This document shows positions 33,770-45,883 of a stretch of DNA of 64,000 nt, one piece after another (positions within the stretch are counted from its first letter, which is position 1; the number at the start of each line of letters is the position of its first letter). The DNA is from Siphonodentalium dalli (taxonomy: Eukaryota > Mollusca > Scaphopoda > Gadilida > Siphonodentaliidae): positions 149,307,365 to 149,371,364 of the forward strand of contig CP136068.1 in NCBI GenBank assembly GCA_032622095.1, written 5' to 3'. A model generated the notes under the pieces. The model saw only the letters and a program-made list of their open reading frames with translations, was not told the DNA's origin and searched no databases. A program made the translations under genes and the position numbers.

Positions 33770-33920
33770 GAGCGTCATATATAGGGCGTTTAATCAAATG
33801 GTTGAACAAGTTGCTCTCGATTTGCACTGACTGATTTATCCATAAGCTTGACAGCCCGGGGTAACTCATGCAATCGTGCGTCTGTTTGATCCGTTTGATT
33901 TTTGCATTGGCGTCCATGAA
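33770..33920 (-). pseudogene. Possible lectin first-half-like remnant
   Basis: Minus frame MDANAKIKRIKQTHDCMSYP then GLSSLWINQSVQIESNLFNH resembles the C-x4-G-x-S-L-x-x-I-x-S-x-x-E pattern of lectin domains. A TAG acceptor precedes it. No GT donor occurs at the position used by CTLD-b (TT|GATTAA where a GT is needed). Weak: it could be chance. Confidence 0.22.
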
Positions 33921-34645
33921 CTATGTGCACATGATGCTGTATAGCGACGATGGATATACCCATGATATCGATGACTTACCCCTAGTAATTAAGGTATTGA
34001 ATTTGTATTACCAATGGTATTGATTATATGCCAGTTTATACATATACAAAAGGGGTTGAGATGGATTTTCGGAGACTTAGGGCGACTTTCAGATCTCTTG
34101 ATTTGTAAGTCATATTCTCATTTTTATTTTCTTTCAGATGTAAAAGTCATATTTTAAAACACAAATCAATTACCTGATTTCTTTAGGTTATCGCTAAACT
34201 AGCTGATTCTGATTTTTTAAACAATTTGATTTAAACAAATGCAATTTATGTTAGATTAACTCATTGCTCAATTTAACAATGGCGATAAAAAACATCTGTA
34301 TAATAATTGCCGTTGTGATACAACGCGCGTGTGACGTTCCTGACTGCATGGTTCAAGCATCAATGAATAAACTGACGTCACACTCAGTCGTGTGCAAAAT
34401 CAAAACAACATTCCAACGAACAACTGAAATTCTTGCACACTATAATAATAGTTCCTACATGTAGTTGTATCAGTATAATATTGCCTCCCATCGTCGATAA
34501 TATGGCGAAACATATCACAAAGTAAATAATAAATAATTCAATTTCCGTTAGACATATGAGCGGAAACTTTGTAAATCGAGCTAATCGTGTGATATAGTTA
34601 TATAGGATTACACTTGCAGGTTGTGAGAATTTATTCAAGAAAGTC
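33921..34645. other. No gene recognised
   Basis: Nothing supported. Confidence 0.45.
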
Positions 34646-36137
34646 GGTGTGACTAATTACCGCCGGGACCGCCCGGGGACCGCCTAGGACTGCCCGGGCG
34701 CCCCCACGGGCACGTGGACACTATATCTCGACGTTATAAGGTAGCGACATGACACCCGAGGGCAACCTAGAGGATTTACTCGCTCGCTCGTCTCCGGCCG
34801 GTGTTATTAACCCCGAAAATGCCGATATTGGCTAAGAGAACCCGGGTGATCCCGGGTGTCTTCGTGTGTTTTCGGACAGTATATTTTGGTGATGCGTGGT
34901 GGTGCAATACCACCTGAGTGTGACTTTCAAATATTGACTCGTTGACGCGTCCACGGCCGATGTTATTAACCCCTCAAAATCCGATAAAATACTATATAAA
35001 CAAAAAGAGCCCGGGACTGCCCGGGTGCCCCCCATGGGCCCATGGACACTATATCTCGACGTTATAAAGTAGCGAGATACTCCACGAGGTCAACCTAGAA
35101 CATTTTACTCGATCGCTCGCCTCCGGCCGGTTTTATTAACCCCGCAAATGCCGATATTGGCTAAGAGATCCAGGGGGAGTCCGGGTGTCTTCGTTTGTTT
35201 TCGGACAGTATATATTTTGTGATGCGTGGTAGTGCAATACCACCTGAGTGTGACTTCCAAATATTGACCCGTTGACGCGTCCAAGGCCGATGTTATTAAC
35301 CCCTCAAAATCCGGTAAAATACCATATAAACTCAAAGAGTTCGGGATCGCCCGGGGACTGCCCGGGCGCCCCCATGGGCCCAATCGACACTATATCTCGA
35401 CGTTATAACGTAGCGAAATACCTCACGAGGTCAACTTAGAAACTCGCTCGCTCGACACGGCGGGTGTTATTAACCCCGCAAATGCTGATACTGGCTAAGA
35501 GAGCCCGGGGAAGCCCGGGTGTCTTCGTGTATGTATTTTGTGGTGCGTGGTAGTGCAATACCACCAGTCCTAAGTGTGACTTCCAAATATTGGCTCGCTG
35601 ACGCGTCCGCGGCCGATGTTATTAACCCCACATAATCCGATAAAACACCGTATCAACATAAATATTCATCTCTGATCGTAAATATCGCAATTTTTTTTAA
35701 GGTTTCCAATGAAAATTAATAACTTTACATCTATAATTGTTATATTTTGACACGAACGGGTGTAATTATGTTGATTTCGGCAGCAACTGCTTGTCTGAAG
35801 AGAGTCGTGGCAGATAATGGGAGAAAGTGTTAGTATCAATTAGCAATAAAACGGTATCGCAATTGTTATATTGTATACATTGACAACTTCACAATAATTA
35901 GAAGAGATATTGGCGGATTTAAACCGAAACTGTGTTTTCATAACACTTGGAGAAGACGAACAGGGAATTTCGTCACAACAGCGGAGATTTGCGATGATGT
36001 TTCCGTGTTTTTATTGCAATCGAAAATGGTCGTTATCTTCTTGGTGCTAGACAATAACCATCAAGATGACGAAGAGATTATTTGTGATTCTGGCAACCCG
36101 TGCACTTCATTTGCTCCGGGTGGTAATTAGTCACACC
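34646..36137. mobile_element. 1.5-kb TIR element with GC-rich internal tandem repeats
   Basis: Termini GGTGTGACTAATTACC (34646) and its exact complement GGTAATTAGTCACACC (ending 36137). Inside, three units of about 330-340 bp (34665-35660) carry CACTATATCTCGACGTTATA, GATGTTATTAACCCC and CCCGGG blocks. Each unit is itself made of two related halves. The right third is AT-rich and unique. No transposase found and target duplication unclear. Open frames at 34832-35035 and 35105-35383 are homologous read-through of the units. Confidence 0.75.
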
Positions 36138-36625
36138 CCACGAATGGTAAGTAAAAATAAATAAATAAAAACAAATATTCTTGATAAATGCATCGCTCCT
36201 CACGGAGAAGTGTTTGTCAAAGAGAAGCGTTTTTTAAGAGTGGTCCCAAGCTGAACCAAGTCCACACACACACCCTATAATAGGTAAATTCGACTTATTT
36301 ATCACCAAATCTGGTCGATGGTCACTTGTGCATGGTGTTACTGTGTTTCAGACAAATCTCCGATATTTAGACAAACGAACGTTCTATATTGGGCCATCAC
36401 CCTTCAGTATAAATCGGGGCCACATTTAGAAATATAATCCTAACATCGCGTGTCACGTGTTACTCCGATTCAATACGAACCGCTATTTAATCGTGATTCC
36501 CGATTAAGTCTATTTTGATATTCAAACTTGTGCGTGTTATGTGTTATCACAGTGGTTGGTTCAGAACCGGTGGCCAGAAAAGAAAATACCGATAACCTGA
36601 CAACGTGACAACAGAAAATACTCAC
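36138..36625. other. No gene recognised (intron)
   Basis: Nothing supported. Confidence 0.5.
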
Positions 36626-36736
36626 CTGCCTGACACCTAACTCCGATGTATCGAGTTCCAGTACAGTTACATGTGTAGCTATCTCCATCAAGTTGACATG
36701 TTCCTTCCACACAGGGGTTTGACGTGCATGGGGTAT
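36626..36736 (-). CDS. EGF-like domain exon (EGF-7)
   Basis: Acceptor ATTACATAAG, then 111 bp, donor GCAG|GTGAGT; phase 1 on both sides. Reads TPCTSNPCVEGTCQLDGDSY then TCNCTGTRYIGVRCQA, with six Cys in the EGF spacing. It lacks the D-x-D-E start and the C-x-[DN] hydroxylation site, so it is a non-calcium EGF. It has CTGTR where the other exons have CTGTG or a close variant. Confidence 0.8.
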
Positions 36737-37281
36737 CTTATGTAATGTAAAATGACGAAGAGTTATGCGACAACAGACCAACGAATTAGCGCAGTTAATC
36801 GTGTTAGATAGTCGTATGTGCGTTTGTGATAATGCACATGCACGTAAATGCAGCTTGCAATTATATAGATTACTGACAAAGGTGAATAAAGGCAACGATG
36901 GGTGCCCTACCCCAATTTTAAGGTATCCAATTATTGTATCGATCCAGTGCCGGGTGGACAACATACACGAGTATAATGTGTGTTCAGCAACTCATTCACA
37001 ATTAACAAGTGTCGAGAATGGATAGTCGAAATATGCAGTCACAAGAAATTGTGATGCAAAACGACAACAAAGGTATGGTATACAGCCGGTGCATGGCTGA
37101 CAACAGGCAACAACTACCTTGAGAATATATAACTTGATCCCTAGTCGACGTAACATGTTGCGAGTAATCACGAAATAACTCGCATTTGTTGTCGAAACAA
37201 GACGTCTGGGTATCACAAGAACATATCTTATTGAGCTAAAGGAGCGATATGTATAGTTTCCGGGGTATAAATAATACATAG
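36737..37281. other. No gene recognised (intron)
   Basis: Open frames on both strands (36470-36964 -, 36765-37025 +) overlap the EGF-7 exon and have no other support. Confidence 0.5.
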
Positions 37282-37543
37282 GAAGCGAAGACCCCTGTCG
37301 GAAACGCTTCTATCAATTAATACTGATTTTAATTCGTTTGACATACTATTTTTTAGAACATATCGGCAATGAAATCGGCTATATCCCGAACGTTTCCGCG
37401 AGATAACCTGGAGTTACATGGCCCATATCGTCTCACGATAGCCCGTAAAACTGTCGCAAAACTGTATGTATTATACCAGAAAAAGCGATCTAAAATCAAT
37501 ATTAATGATAGAAGCGTTTCCGGTAAGGGGGTCTTCGCTTCTA
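37282..37543. mobile_element. Inverted-repeat MITE (GAAGCGAAGACCCC ends)
   Basis: GAAGCGAAGACCCCTGTCGG and (inverted) GAAGCGAAGACCCCCTTACC, continuing through CGGAAACGCTTCTATCA in both arms. A second diverged copy is at 57617-58013. The 132-aa plus open frame starting at 37369 straddles its right end and shows no family motif. Confidence 0.75.
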
Positions 37544-38064
37544 AGTTAGTATTGTATAAACCGGAAACTAAATACAATTTGCTATGTAACTTAAAAATTC
37601 CATACATTAAACCTAGTCTCATATTTCTAATTTCAAATGGAAAAAAAACAAAAACAAAGAAATTGTTCCCATTCCTGATAGTAGTTATACCACGAGCAAA
37701 TGTACTATACACTTTAGTGCAACATACGGCAGAGGCGGCCCATACATATAGTCAAATATATTTATAGAACCAAACATATGTTCACCTATCAATTTTAAAT
37801 GCCCTTGTAAACTTAAATTTCTTGTATCAATATATAATGTATTTGTATCCTTCTATGATGTGAATTGTGACCTGAATAAATATATTTTAAAAAGAATTGT
37901 TTTGACGAGATACAATATCTTTAAATATAGCAAACATGGAAGATAAGCAGCACGTGCATAAACGATTATAAATATGTCCACATTACTTGTATTTGGAGCA
38001 CATGTATTCACATAAATTCAAACCGTCTAGGTATTAAATGCATGTTAAATTCGTGTATACGGAC
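37544..38064. other. No gene recognised (intron)
   Basis: AT-rich sequence. Confidence 0.5.
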
Positions 38065-38190
38065 CCACACTATCGCAGTTCTTATCATGGTAGCCGGTTC
38101 CAGTGCAATCACAATCGTAAACGCCGTACCAGTTTATACGTGTACAGGTTCCATTGTGGAGACACGGACTGGCCAAACAACCATCGACAT
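38065..38190 (-). CDS. EGF-like domain exon (EGF-6)
   Basis: Acceptor TTGTATTGCAG; 126 bp; phase 1 on both sides, with a weak donor GTGG|GTCCGT. Reads DVDGCLASPCLHNGTCTRIN, then VYDCDCTGTGYHDKNCDSV. It keeps the six Cys but has G instead of E after D-V-D and a longer loop between Cys 3 and 4. The donor deserves checking against transcript data. The piggyBac and hAT insertions sit in the 8.4-kb intron on its upstream side. Confidence 0.8.
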
Positions 38191-38829
38191 CTGCAATACA
38201 ACAGAAAGACAACAAGGATATGACGGATACAATTACTGATGGGATGGAAAATAAAACGGCATGGGAGGGGCTATTTCTGACAGAATATATCAGGTATATG
38301 GATACTATTGGTGTATGATAAAGAAAGCCCACAAATAGATCAGCACCAATACTCACCGGACACCGAGTGTTTTGTTATGTATCCAACGATTGACCTTTAT
38401 AGGTCCGCGCTACCCAAAATTTACTTTTGCCTATTGTTTTGCCAAATGATGAACATTTTGCAAAATCTATTTGAAGTTGCCAAATGCTATCAGTTTCTAC
38501 CACATTGAGACTTGTATTTCGATAATCGCTGTTTGAACGAAACAAAGATGATTAGCTATGTAAACACCACCACCATACTTACTAATGACACTACTAATCT
38601 CTCCGTCGGTCAATACTATTGCTATCAGATTAACTGTGACTTGATATAGGTGTTAACATATCCTAACCTTACAAAACACCACTAACTATAAGAGGTGTGT
38701 GCAATGAGTTGTACTCCTATTGAGAGACCAATATTTCTTCAACTTTTCTTGAGGAATTGAAAGCCAAAACTTTTGCAAATGAAAATTTGTTTGCCGAATT
38801 GTTTTTTTGCATTTGGTAAATTTGGCAAA
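38191..38829. other. No gene recognised (intron)
   Basis: Nothing supported. Confidence 0.5.
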
Positions 38830-39085
38830 CGGCATCACGAACCCTGCTGACCGACCATAAATTTGTCGAAATTTAGTAGGATCTGTCTTACCGTCTGTCT
38901 GTCCGGATATTTGTCCCAGACTGCTCGTCCGATGTCAACCAAATTTGGTGTGGTAACTCGGTGTACCCTGGCGATGGTTATAACGGAGTTATTTTTTTTT
39001 TCAAAATTGGGACACAGACCCCCAACGAACACATGGGCCGAGGGGTAACAGGCCTGCCGACGCTGAATAAATCTAGTTCTATATG
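38830..39085. mobile_element. Helitron- or SINE-like repeat fragment
   Basis: A locally GC-richer block with CTGTCTGTCCGGATATTTGT, CCGATGTCAACCAAATTTGG and a T10 run. A similar CTGTCTGTCTGTATGTCC ... GACCGATCGAGACCAAACTT block occurs at 40650-40715. Such blocks are common in invertebrate non-autonomous repeats. Ends undefined. Confidence 0.35.
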
Positions 39086-40387
39086 TGTTTGCTATTTGTG
39101 TTCACCAAACTGTCATTACATTGTGCAATATTAAATAGGTGAAGTGTGTGTGTTGCAATATCATTTGTTTACCAACATTTATTTAAATCAGACTATAATA
39201 TGATCAGCAAATGGTGGTAATATATGTGACCACGTTCCTTATGCTGGTTTTCGTTCAGCTAACCAACGAAATTGGTCAAAATGAAACTAATCTATAGGCC
39301 AAAATCACATAGGAATTGTTCAGAAAAACTAAAGTTGTTAATTTCATAACCATCCCGTTGGTCCACTTCCGATTCTGTGTTTTCACCATTTCTTTTTGGG
39401 ATATTATTGTTCCCATGATGCTATGCGAAAGCGGGGCGGAAGTCACGTGATTTTTAACCCATTTTTGTGCGCCGTTTTTCATCGCGTCAAAATTCTGTTT
39501 CATGGTATTGTAAAAATTAATGACGTCATTCACGTCTAAACTTGAAAAGCAACAACGCGCCTGCGGCGCGTTGTGGTTGCTAATAATCAACCCTGGTCTG
39601 TGATCCTGCTAAAATTATTGATTGGGTGCAGACATTCAATTTACTAGTGTTTAAAAATTATTGTTTTCTGAGGAAATAAAAAACCGATGATGTTCTTTAA
39701 AATATCCACATTTTGAGTTTGTACTACCAGCATTATTTGTGTATCGCTGCATTAGCCGCGATCGAGCAACAATATAGCAGGATCACTAAATCCAGGCTCG
39801 TGTACTACAATGTCAGGACCTTAATAGTTTATCATTTTCTGTCCAAAACAAAAACGTTTTAAATGACGTGTGATTAACCAGGTTATCAGACATCTCATTA
39901 ACATAGTCACACACAAGACAGCCTTTTCGCTATTTTAAATAAACAGCTGTTATCGAACGTTTTCAATAAACTTTAAAATATGTTTCAATCTTTCACACAG
40001 AGAATGGCTTTTCCAAGATTTGTTCGTATTAAGTTCGTGAAAATGAAAATTTTGAGAAGTATACCGGCAATCCACCAGAAAAATGACAAACACATCAATG
40101 GCCTGACAAAGTCTCCCATATCTTCTGACTGTGAAACTGCATCCAATTTCAGCCTAAGATTACTCTCGACTCAAATCGATTCCCATAATGATAACTGTCA
40201 ACTGAATATATAGAATCCTATACTTGAGTCATCTATAATGCAATTGACTGTGGTCGTATTCGAACCAGAATAGAAAGTGTCAACCAGTGAATACAATGCA
40301 TAGATCATGTCACGAATATATACGCTGGCTATGCCCTCATAAACCATATTCCACAAGTCCAATGCATGCATGTTAATTGTCAGTCTC
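39086..40387. other. No gene recognised (intron)
   Basis: A 104-codon minus open frame (39276-39590) and a 77-codon plus frame (39980-40213) have no domain motif. A GCGCCTGCGGCGCG palindrome sits at 39556-39571. Confidence 0.45.
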
Positions 40388-40445
40388 TTTGAAAAGCCGA
40401 CGGAAAACCTAACAGATCTGTTTCGATTTCCGTCGGCTTTTCAAA
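40388..40445. repeat. Perfect 19-bp-arm hairpin
   Basis: TTTGAAAAGCCGACGGAAA and its exact complement with a 20-base loop. Confidence 0.85.
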
Positions 40446-40614
40446 GTGACTTGGAAACTATTTGAAGATCTGACGCGGAACTTTATAACATTGAAAACAC
40501 AGTGCAGAAGGTGTCGTATCTGATAGCAGGCTGATTTATGGTTATCTTGCTGGCTAGTTGTTAGAATAGTTTTCAGACACGGATATTTTAATCTGGCCAG
40601 CTCGATACAAGATG

Positions 40615-41395
40615 GACAACTCTATCTATTTTCATCTCATATATATTTTGAAGACCTCTGTCTGTCTGTATGTCCTTTATAGAATCGAAAACGGGTTGAC
40701 CGATCGAGACCAAACTTCCTATCTAAAGGTAAAATCCTACGGGAATCGTCGACGTCGCATTTTGGACAAGCTCTGAGCACCGATTCTCCACTCCTAATCA
40801 TCAAAATCACCGCAAACGCCACTTCGGGGGTTAAGGCATTAACGATCTTTATATTGACCATATTCTGAGGTGTTAAGGATTAACGCTCTTTATTACAATC
40901 GAAACTGCTAAACGGCTACCGATGCGTAAAATACGGATGCAAACGAAACGCTGAATGCAATTATCTCGATTAAAAAGGCAGAATGGGTTGTTGTGTCATA
41001 TATGTCCTAGGAACAGGGGAATTTTTCATCGGGTCAGTCTTTGAGGGACGGGTACCATGAATTAATTCATGAAAAACAAAAAATGCGTGTTGTGCTGTCG
41101 TTCATAGGAAGGGAACTTGGTACGTGTGTGTAGTTTGACCAGGCGGTCGTCGTTGTCGTATTGGCGAGCCCGTGTGGCGCCCTTGCAGCGCATGACGAGA
41201 TCTCGGAAATGGGTGGAGCTATCGACTTGAAATTTACTATGTGTATCTTGCCCCGGATACGAATTTTATAGGGTCGCCGAGCCCGTGCGACGCCAGCTTC
41301 GCGCATGCGCAGACCAGATCTCGGAAACGGGTGGAGCTATCGACTTGAAATTTGGTTTTTGAATAGCCCGGACAACGTCGGGCTCATCGGCTACT
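40615..41395. mobile_element. Helitron-like non-autonomous repeat
   Basis: Has a duplicated block AGATCTCGGAAAYGGGTGGA plus GCTATCGACTTGAAATTT (41200 and 41316) and ends in a GC hairpin, GCCCGGACAACGTCGGGC (41366-41383), then CTACT. The hairpin-plus-CTRR-like end suggests a Helitron 3' terminus, but CTAC is off-consensus. Confidence 0.4.
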
Positions 41396-41723
41396 ATAAT
41401 ATAATTTCGTAACTAAAATGTAACCTGTGGATGGTATATTTGTAATCAATGTCGGTTCCTTAATTATGTATTTCACAGCTAGTAGGCGAAGATTGTCGCT
41501 CAAACGTGCATGATTTAGTTGATTTTGTGAGCCGAGTGCTGTGATATACATCAAAAGAACAGGTACCGGGAGTAACTAAGAATATTGCAATTTTTCTCAA
41601 TGTTACTTTATCAGAAAAATATCCCAGGTGTTGAACAGCCTGAGGTGCAATATATCTCCATATGAGTGAAGCCAGAGTACAGATTCTAAGCATGATATAT
41701 AGATGGAAAGCCTGAACTCGTGT

Positions 41724-43166
41724 TTATAATTCCAAGTCACGGTGGTAGTCATAGAAGCAGCGTTTCTTCGATTTACTACAAAGATTAACACCACACAATT
41801 CACACCGTACGTTGATTGGACTACTCCACCGCCCTTTGTTTTAATTTGATTGTGTTTGCATTGCACACATGGCCGTTTCATGGACTGGAACTGAACCTCG
41901 CGGTGCCCATGCAAATTGACGTGTGGTACCTTCACTCTGAGGACTTCCCTTGTTATTCGACAATTTTCTTTTCCGGCAGGTAAAACATTGTGTAAGGCCG
42001 GTGCATACATCCAACCTAAAGTCCTCGGAAGAGTATTTCTTCCTTTTATCAACTAAAGCCTCCCGAAAAAGCACAAAGCTGTTATGAGGCACAACTCGAT
42101 CACATACCAGGCAATATACTTCCAGTATTTGTGAACTTTCCGACCTACCGAATAGTATGACCGGAATTGGTCGGAAAGGTCTACCCGCCCATGCACTTGT
42201 TATATTGTTTCACGGTCTCGGGAGAGCGGATCTCTACCCTACACCTACCAGACCGCCTCTCTGCAACTGATTGTTCGTTGCCCCCGTGGTTTGATAGCAT
42301 GAGAACTTCAAGCTTATCTTTCCAGAGGGTTACCAATATGTCGCCCTTCTGATAGAAAACGCTGTCCCCTCTGGCCATATTTCCCCCAACTGTGTTGGGG
42401 TCTTTAACTTCCTTTGACAAGCCCTTGCGAGATGCCCTAGCAGTGTCAGATCCATACAACCCCATGCGTGCGAGCTCGTGCATAAGCATGATACTACTGA
42501 ACTAGTTATCAAAGTACAGATGATAGTTCTTGTTTCTCAAAGGCTTGGCAAACTCCAAGACAACGCTTTCACCCAGATTATATTCTGAATGAGGTTGACT
42601 TGCCTTCATATATGCTGGTTTGCAAGCAAAACACTTTGGTTCAGCTATCATCCATGCTTTTATGCCCATCTTTGTTGGTTTTTGGGCATATATTGCTTTA
42701 GGGTAGTCCTACCCTTAAAGCCGATCATAGCTTCATCTATGCTGAGCTCACGCATGGGCATGTATTCATCTTTATTTTTAGCATTTGTATTGAACATAGC
42801 AATAATGGTGTGTACCTTGTACATTCTGCTGCCATCGTCGGTGGAATTGTCTTCCAGATGAAAATATTGTGTCAATTTTCTAAATCTATTGATGGGCATA
42901 ATTTTTTAAATGCCCAATACATGTAGACGGTAATCATTTGACCAGTAGTCCTCAAGACGAGGTAGCAGGTGATATTGACACATCTGTATCTCCATATGTG
43001 CTAAACAAAAATAACTAGGGACTGTTTTTGTGGGGGTCACCCCACTGACAAACCAGTCGAACTCGTCCGCGGAAGATTCGTCCGAAGAAACAATTACATC
43101 TGAATAATGAAACGACGGGTTGTCCCCTCCGGGGGAAAAATCACTCCTTTCCCCACCAGTCGCCAT
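41724..43166 (-). pseudogene. piggyBac-type transposase, decayed
   Basis: Cut-and-paste transposase (DDE_Tnp_1_7 / piggyBac family). Start at 43166 reads MATGGERSDFSPGGDNPSFH with an acidic run (SSDESSADEFD). Then come DYWSND, RFRKLTQYFHLEDN, LSIDEAMIGFKGR (first catalytic Asp) and KQYMPKNQ. NYHLYFDN (second Asp) is followed by a stop where an aromatic residue is usual. MGLYGSDTARASRKGLSKE follows, then VDLSDQ (third Asp) after a frameshift near 42185. The C-terminal Cys-rich tail ends RCFYDYH just before TAA at 41724, again in a shifted frame. About 60 residues of the N-terminal DNA-binding region are missing between the acidic run and DYWSND. So all three Asp motifs remain, but the gene is broken by at least one stop, two frameshifts and a deletion. 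Confidence 0.85.
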
Positions 43167-44103
43167 ATTCAAAATGAAGACAAAACAATTTGAACTATGG
43201 GAAGTCGTTTGAACATTGTAATTGTATTGGTCATTACAATTGCATTCATGAACCACAACGATTCATTCATAAAAAACTTCTTTATTTGCAAATCGGCAAA
43301 AAACGCGCTGTGAATTGGGCTGACTTTACGTGACGTTGGAGACATATCGTATTTACTTGTGCTGACGTCGGAGTCACTCAGAGATAAACTCTCAACGAAA
43401 ATAGTTTTTTGTTTTTCTCATCAAAACTATGTTTAATGATCAAAATATTTTATACACTCTATAAAAATATAATATTGTCAATATTATCTTGTGAAGAATT
43501 AGGACAAAAATTTAAAAAAATTGGAAACAGTTTTATTTGAGAATACACAGACGTAAGAACATACACGGCGTCCTTAGTAACATAAGCATGTCGTCTTGCT
43601 CTTACCGTAGCTTCGTTAGTCAAATAATGGTAGTGATTGTTTTAAATTTGGATACATATGATATACATTACAGCTTAAAAACATAAACAAGTCAAGTAAA
43701 TATTTTATTGGAAATAAAAATAAAGTTGGAAAATAAGTAAAGGTCAGTTAGACGACAGTACACAGTTGCTCGAGTACGTTGATTTATATTCAACTAGTTA
43801 TCTAGCGCCGCCGCATTCCATTTTTCGTTTTATTGTGATTTTATTGACAACTGTCGATTAAATTGTACAAAATCTGGCACAAAACCCTACAAAAACGTAA
43901 CAATTAATAATGTAACATATATGTTATTTTTTGCATTGACAATGAAAGCAATTTGTTGTGTTATAATGCAATATTTTTGTTGTATACTATGACTGAAAAA
44001 AACGCAAAACTCCGGGCTCTCTGGACGCTACGCGACTGGGCTCTCTATGGCTTTATGGACGCTACACGGCGGGGCGCTCTGTGGCTTTCTGAACGCTAAA
44101 GGG
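43167..44103 (-). mobile_element. 5' flank and terminus of the piggyBac element
   Basis: The element end reads, from outside in on the minus strand, TTAA-CCCTTTAGCGTTCAG, with the TTAA at 44104-44107; CCC plus TTAA is the piggyBac hallmark. Just inside, a GGCTCTCTGGACGCTACG-like block repeats three times (44013-44100), as expected for transposase-binding subterminal repeats. The matching opposite end was not found beyond 41724, so that side may be truncated. Confidence 0.65.
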
Positions 44104-44107
44104 TTAA

Positions 44108-44760
44108 GCCGTAAACTAAGTTACGAATGTCCGTGTAACGAAGTAATCAAATTAATAGCATGGGTAGTAGACTGCAAAACAATTGTCACACATCGGGTAG
44201 AATTTATGACGATTCTGCATGGGCGTCAAGCCAAGACACCCGCTGACTATACAATGAAAGTAATACATTTTTGTGGACAAGTATTTATATAGTGTAACAT
44301 TTTATTGTATACATTTGCCTAAAATTTACGAAAATATATCGATGACAAGCGTGGGACTAATTGCATTCCGGTTTTGCTGCCATCCGTAAAATATTGGTAT
44401 TCCCATCGATTCGTAATCACTTCGTATTCAGGAGGGAAATTTGGCAGATTTTGTCAACTACCCCGTTTTATTCCAGAGCAATGTCCATTTCCATGGTACT
44501 CATACTTGGCATATTGGTAACGTTCGTGTTATTACTTCAGCTAAACAAATGCGCCAATTTACAGGACATTTGAGTACAGTTCCCCTCTAATGTCCTTTGT
44601 GATGTGGGGTTCCTGGGAGTCTTCCTCGCAACGCACACACCTACGTTACATGCACTCCAGCATCTATTGAAATACATTTCGCAAATGTTTCAAATTCGCA
44701 AGACAGAAACAAACAAGAGAATAAGATAAGCACAAGAAATAAGAATAATGCCCATGTATA
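44108..44760. other. No gene recognised (intron)
   Basis: Nothing supported. Confidence 0.45.
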
Positions 44761-44768
44761 GATGCAGT

Positions 44769-45883
44769 CAGAGATGTGGCTAGAGGGCGGTGGGGGTGTC
44801 TCACCCCCCCCCCCCCCCCAGCAGAGAGCTATATTTTCAATAGTTGGAAATTTCATACCTGCCACAACGAAATTTCACACCAACAATAGGTTGAAAATGT
44901 TCTTGTAGTTTGATTATAAAACAATTTATTGGGGGGAATTTATTGTTTTTCGACCAATATTTGCATATGTTCCTATTTTTGGTCAAATTTTTTGACAGAA
45001 ATGGACATCAGTTGGAAATTGTCCAACCTTAGGGGGGTGACATGTTGGAAATTTCCAACACTTGGAAAGCTTGTGTCCTGGTCCCTCCCCTGTGGCCAGT
45101 CAAAAACTTCTAGTTAATTTAAGAAAACAATATTGTCATACAATTGGTCAACATTGTCATTGGAATTGTCATCAGTTGGAAATTTTCCAACCTAAGTGGG
45201 GGTGTAGGGTTTGGAATTTCCAACAGTAGGAAGGCTTGAGGCTAGTCTAGATGTTAGGATTTTGCGATTTTCTTGTTCAGATTTCAAAATTTTCGCACAC
45301 CGGGTCGAACCATGGTCGGCCCGGTGTGTCATTGCCCCGTCCACATGGCCAATACAAAACTGCTAATTTGTTTAGCAAAACAATATTTTACTACATTTGG
45401 TCAAACTTGTAGACATAAATGGTCATCAGTTGAAGAATTTTCCAACCTGAGGGGAGCATGAGGTTTGAAATGTCCAACACTAGGAAAGCTTCAGTTGAGG
45501 CCAGTCTAGATGCTAGGATTTGCGATTTTCTTGTATATAGTTTTCAAATTTTTCTCACACCGGGCCAAACAACCATGGTCGGCCCGGTGTTTCCTGGTCT
45601 GTTGTCGGTAGCTGTGTGCATTTGTCTGGAATTAGATCACTAGTTGTTTTTTTTTGGGGGCAATTTTCAGGTTAAAATATCTTAATGTTCTCATCATACT
45701 GGGAAAATAGAAGCATGGCTTATGAATATATAGGAAATTAGGCCTGAGCATGAGGTACAAGGGGGTGCAAATGGAAGTATGCAAAAAGTTGTGTTGGTGT
45801 GATTCCGACTCAAGGGGGGGGGGGTGCAGTTGGAAATTACCAAGGTGGACACCCCCAGCGGAGACCCTCTAGCCACATCCCTG
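44769..45883. mobile_element. Complete hAT-type non-autonomous element, 1115 bp
   Basis: Termini CAGAGATGTGGCTAGAGGG and (inverted) CAGGGATGTGGCTAGAGGG; flanked by the identical 8-bp duplication GATGCAGT (44761-44768 and 45884-45891). An 8-bp target duplication and CAG-starting TIRs indicate the hAT superfamily. The inside is made of repeated TTGGAAATTTCCAAC and CACACCGGGNCGAACCATGG hairpin blocks, with no transposase. It is the reference copy for fragments at 4815, 8662, 31995, 49560 and 55119. Confidence 0.88.

Noticed and set aside
36470-36964. 164-codon minus open frame
   Set aside because: It overlaps EGF-7 in a different reading frame and extends through both splice sites. The EGF frame with conserved Cys is the real one.
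37369-37767. 132-codon plus-strand open frame
   Set aside because: It begins inside a MITE, has no domain motif, and a 119-codon frame overlaps it on the other strand, as expected of chance in low-stop repeat sequence.
39276-39590. 104-codon minus open frame
   Set aside because: No family resemblance, no flanking splice sites in the phase of the mosaic gene, and a GC palindrome at its start suggests a repeat.
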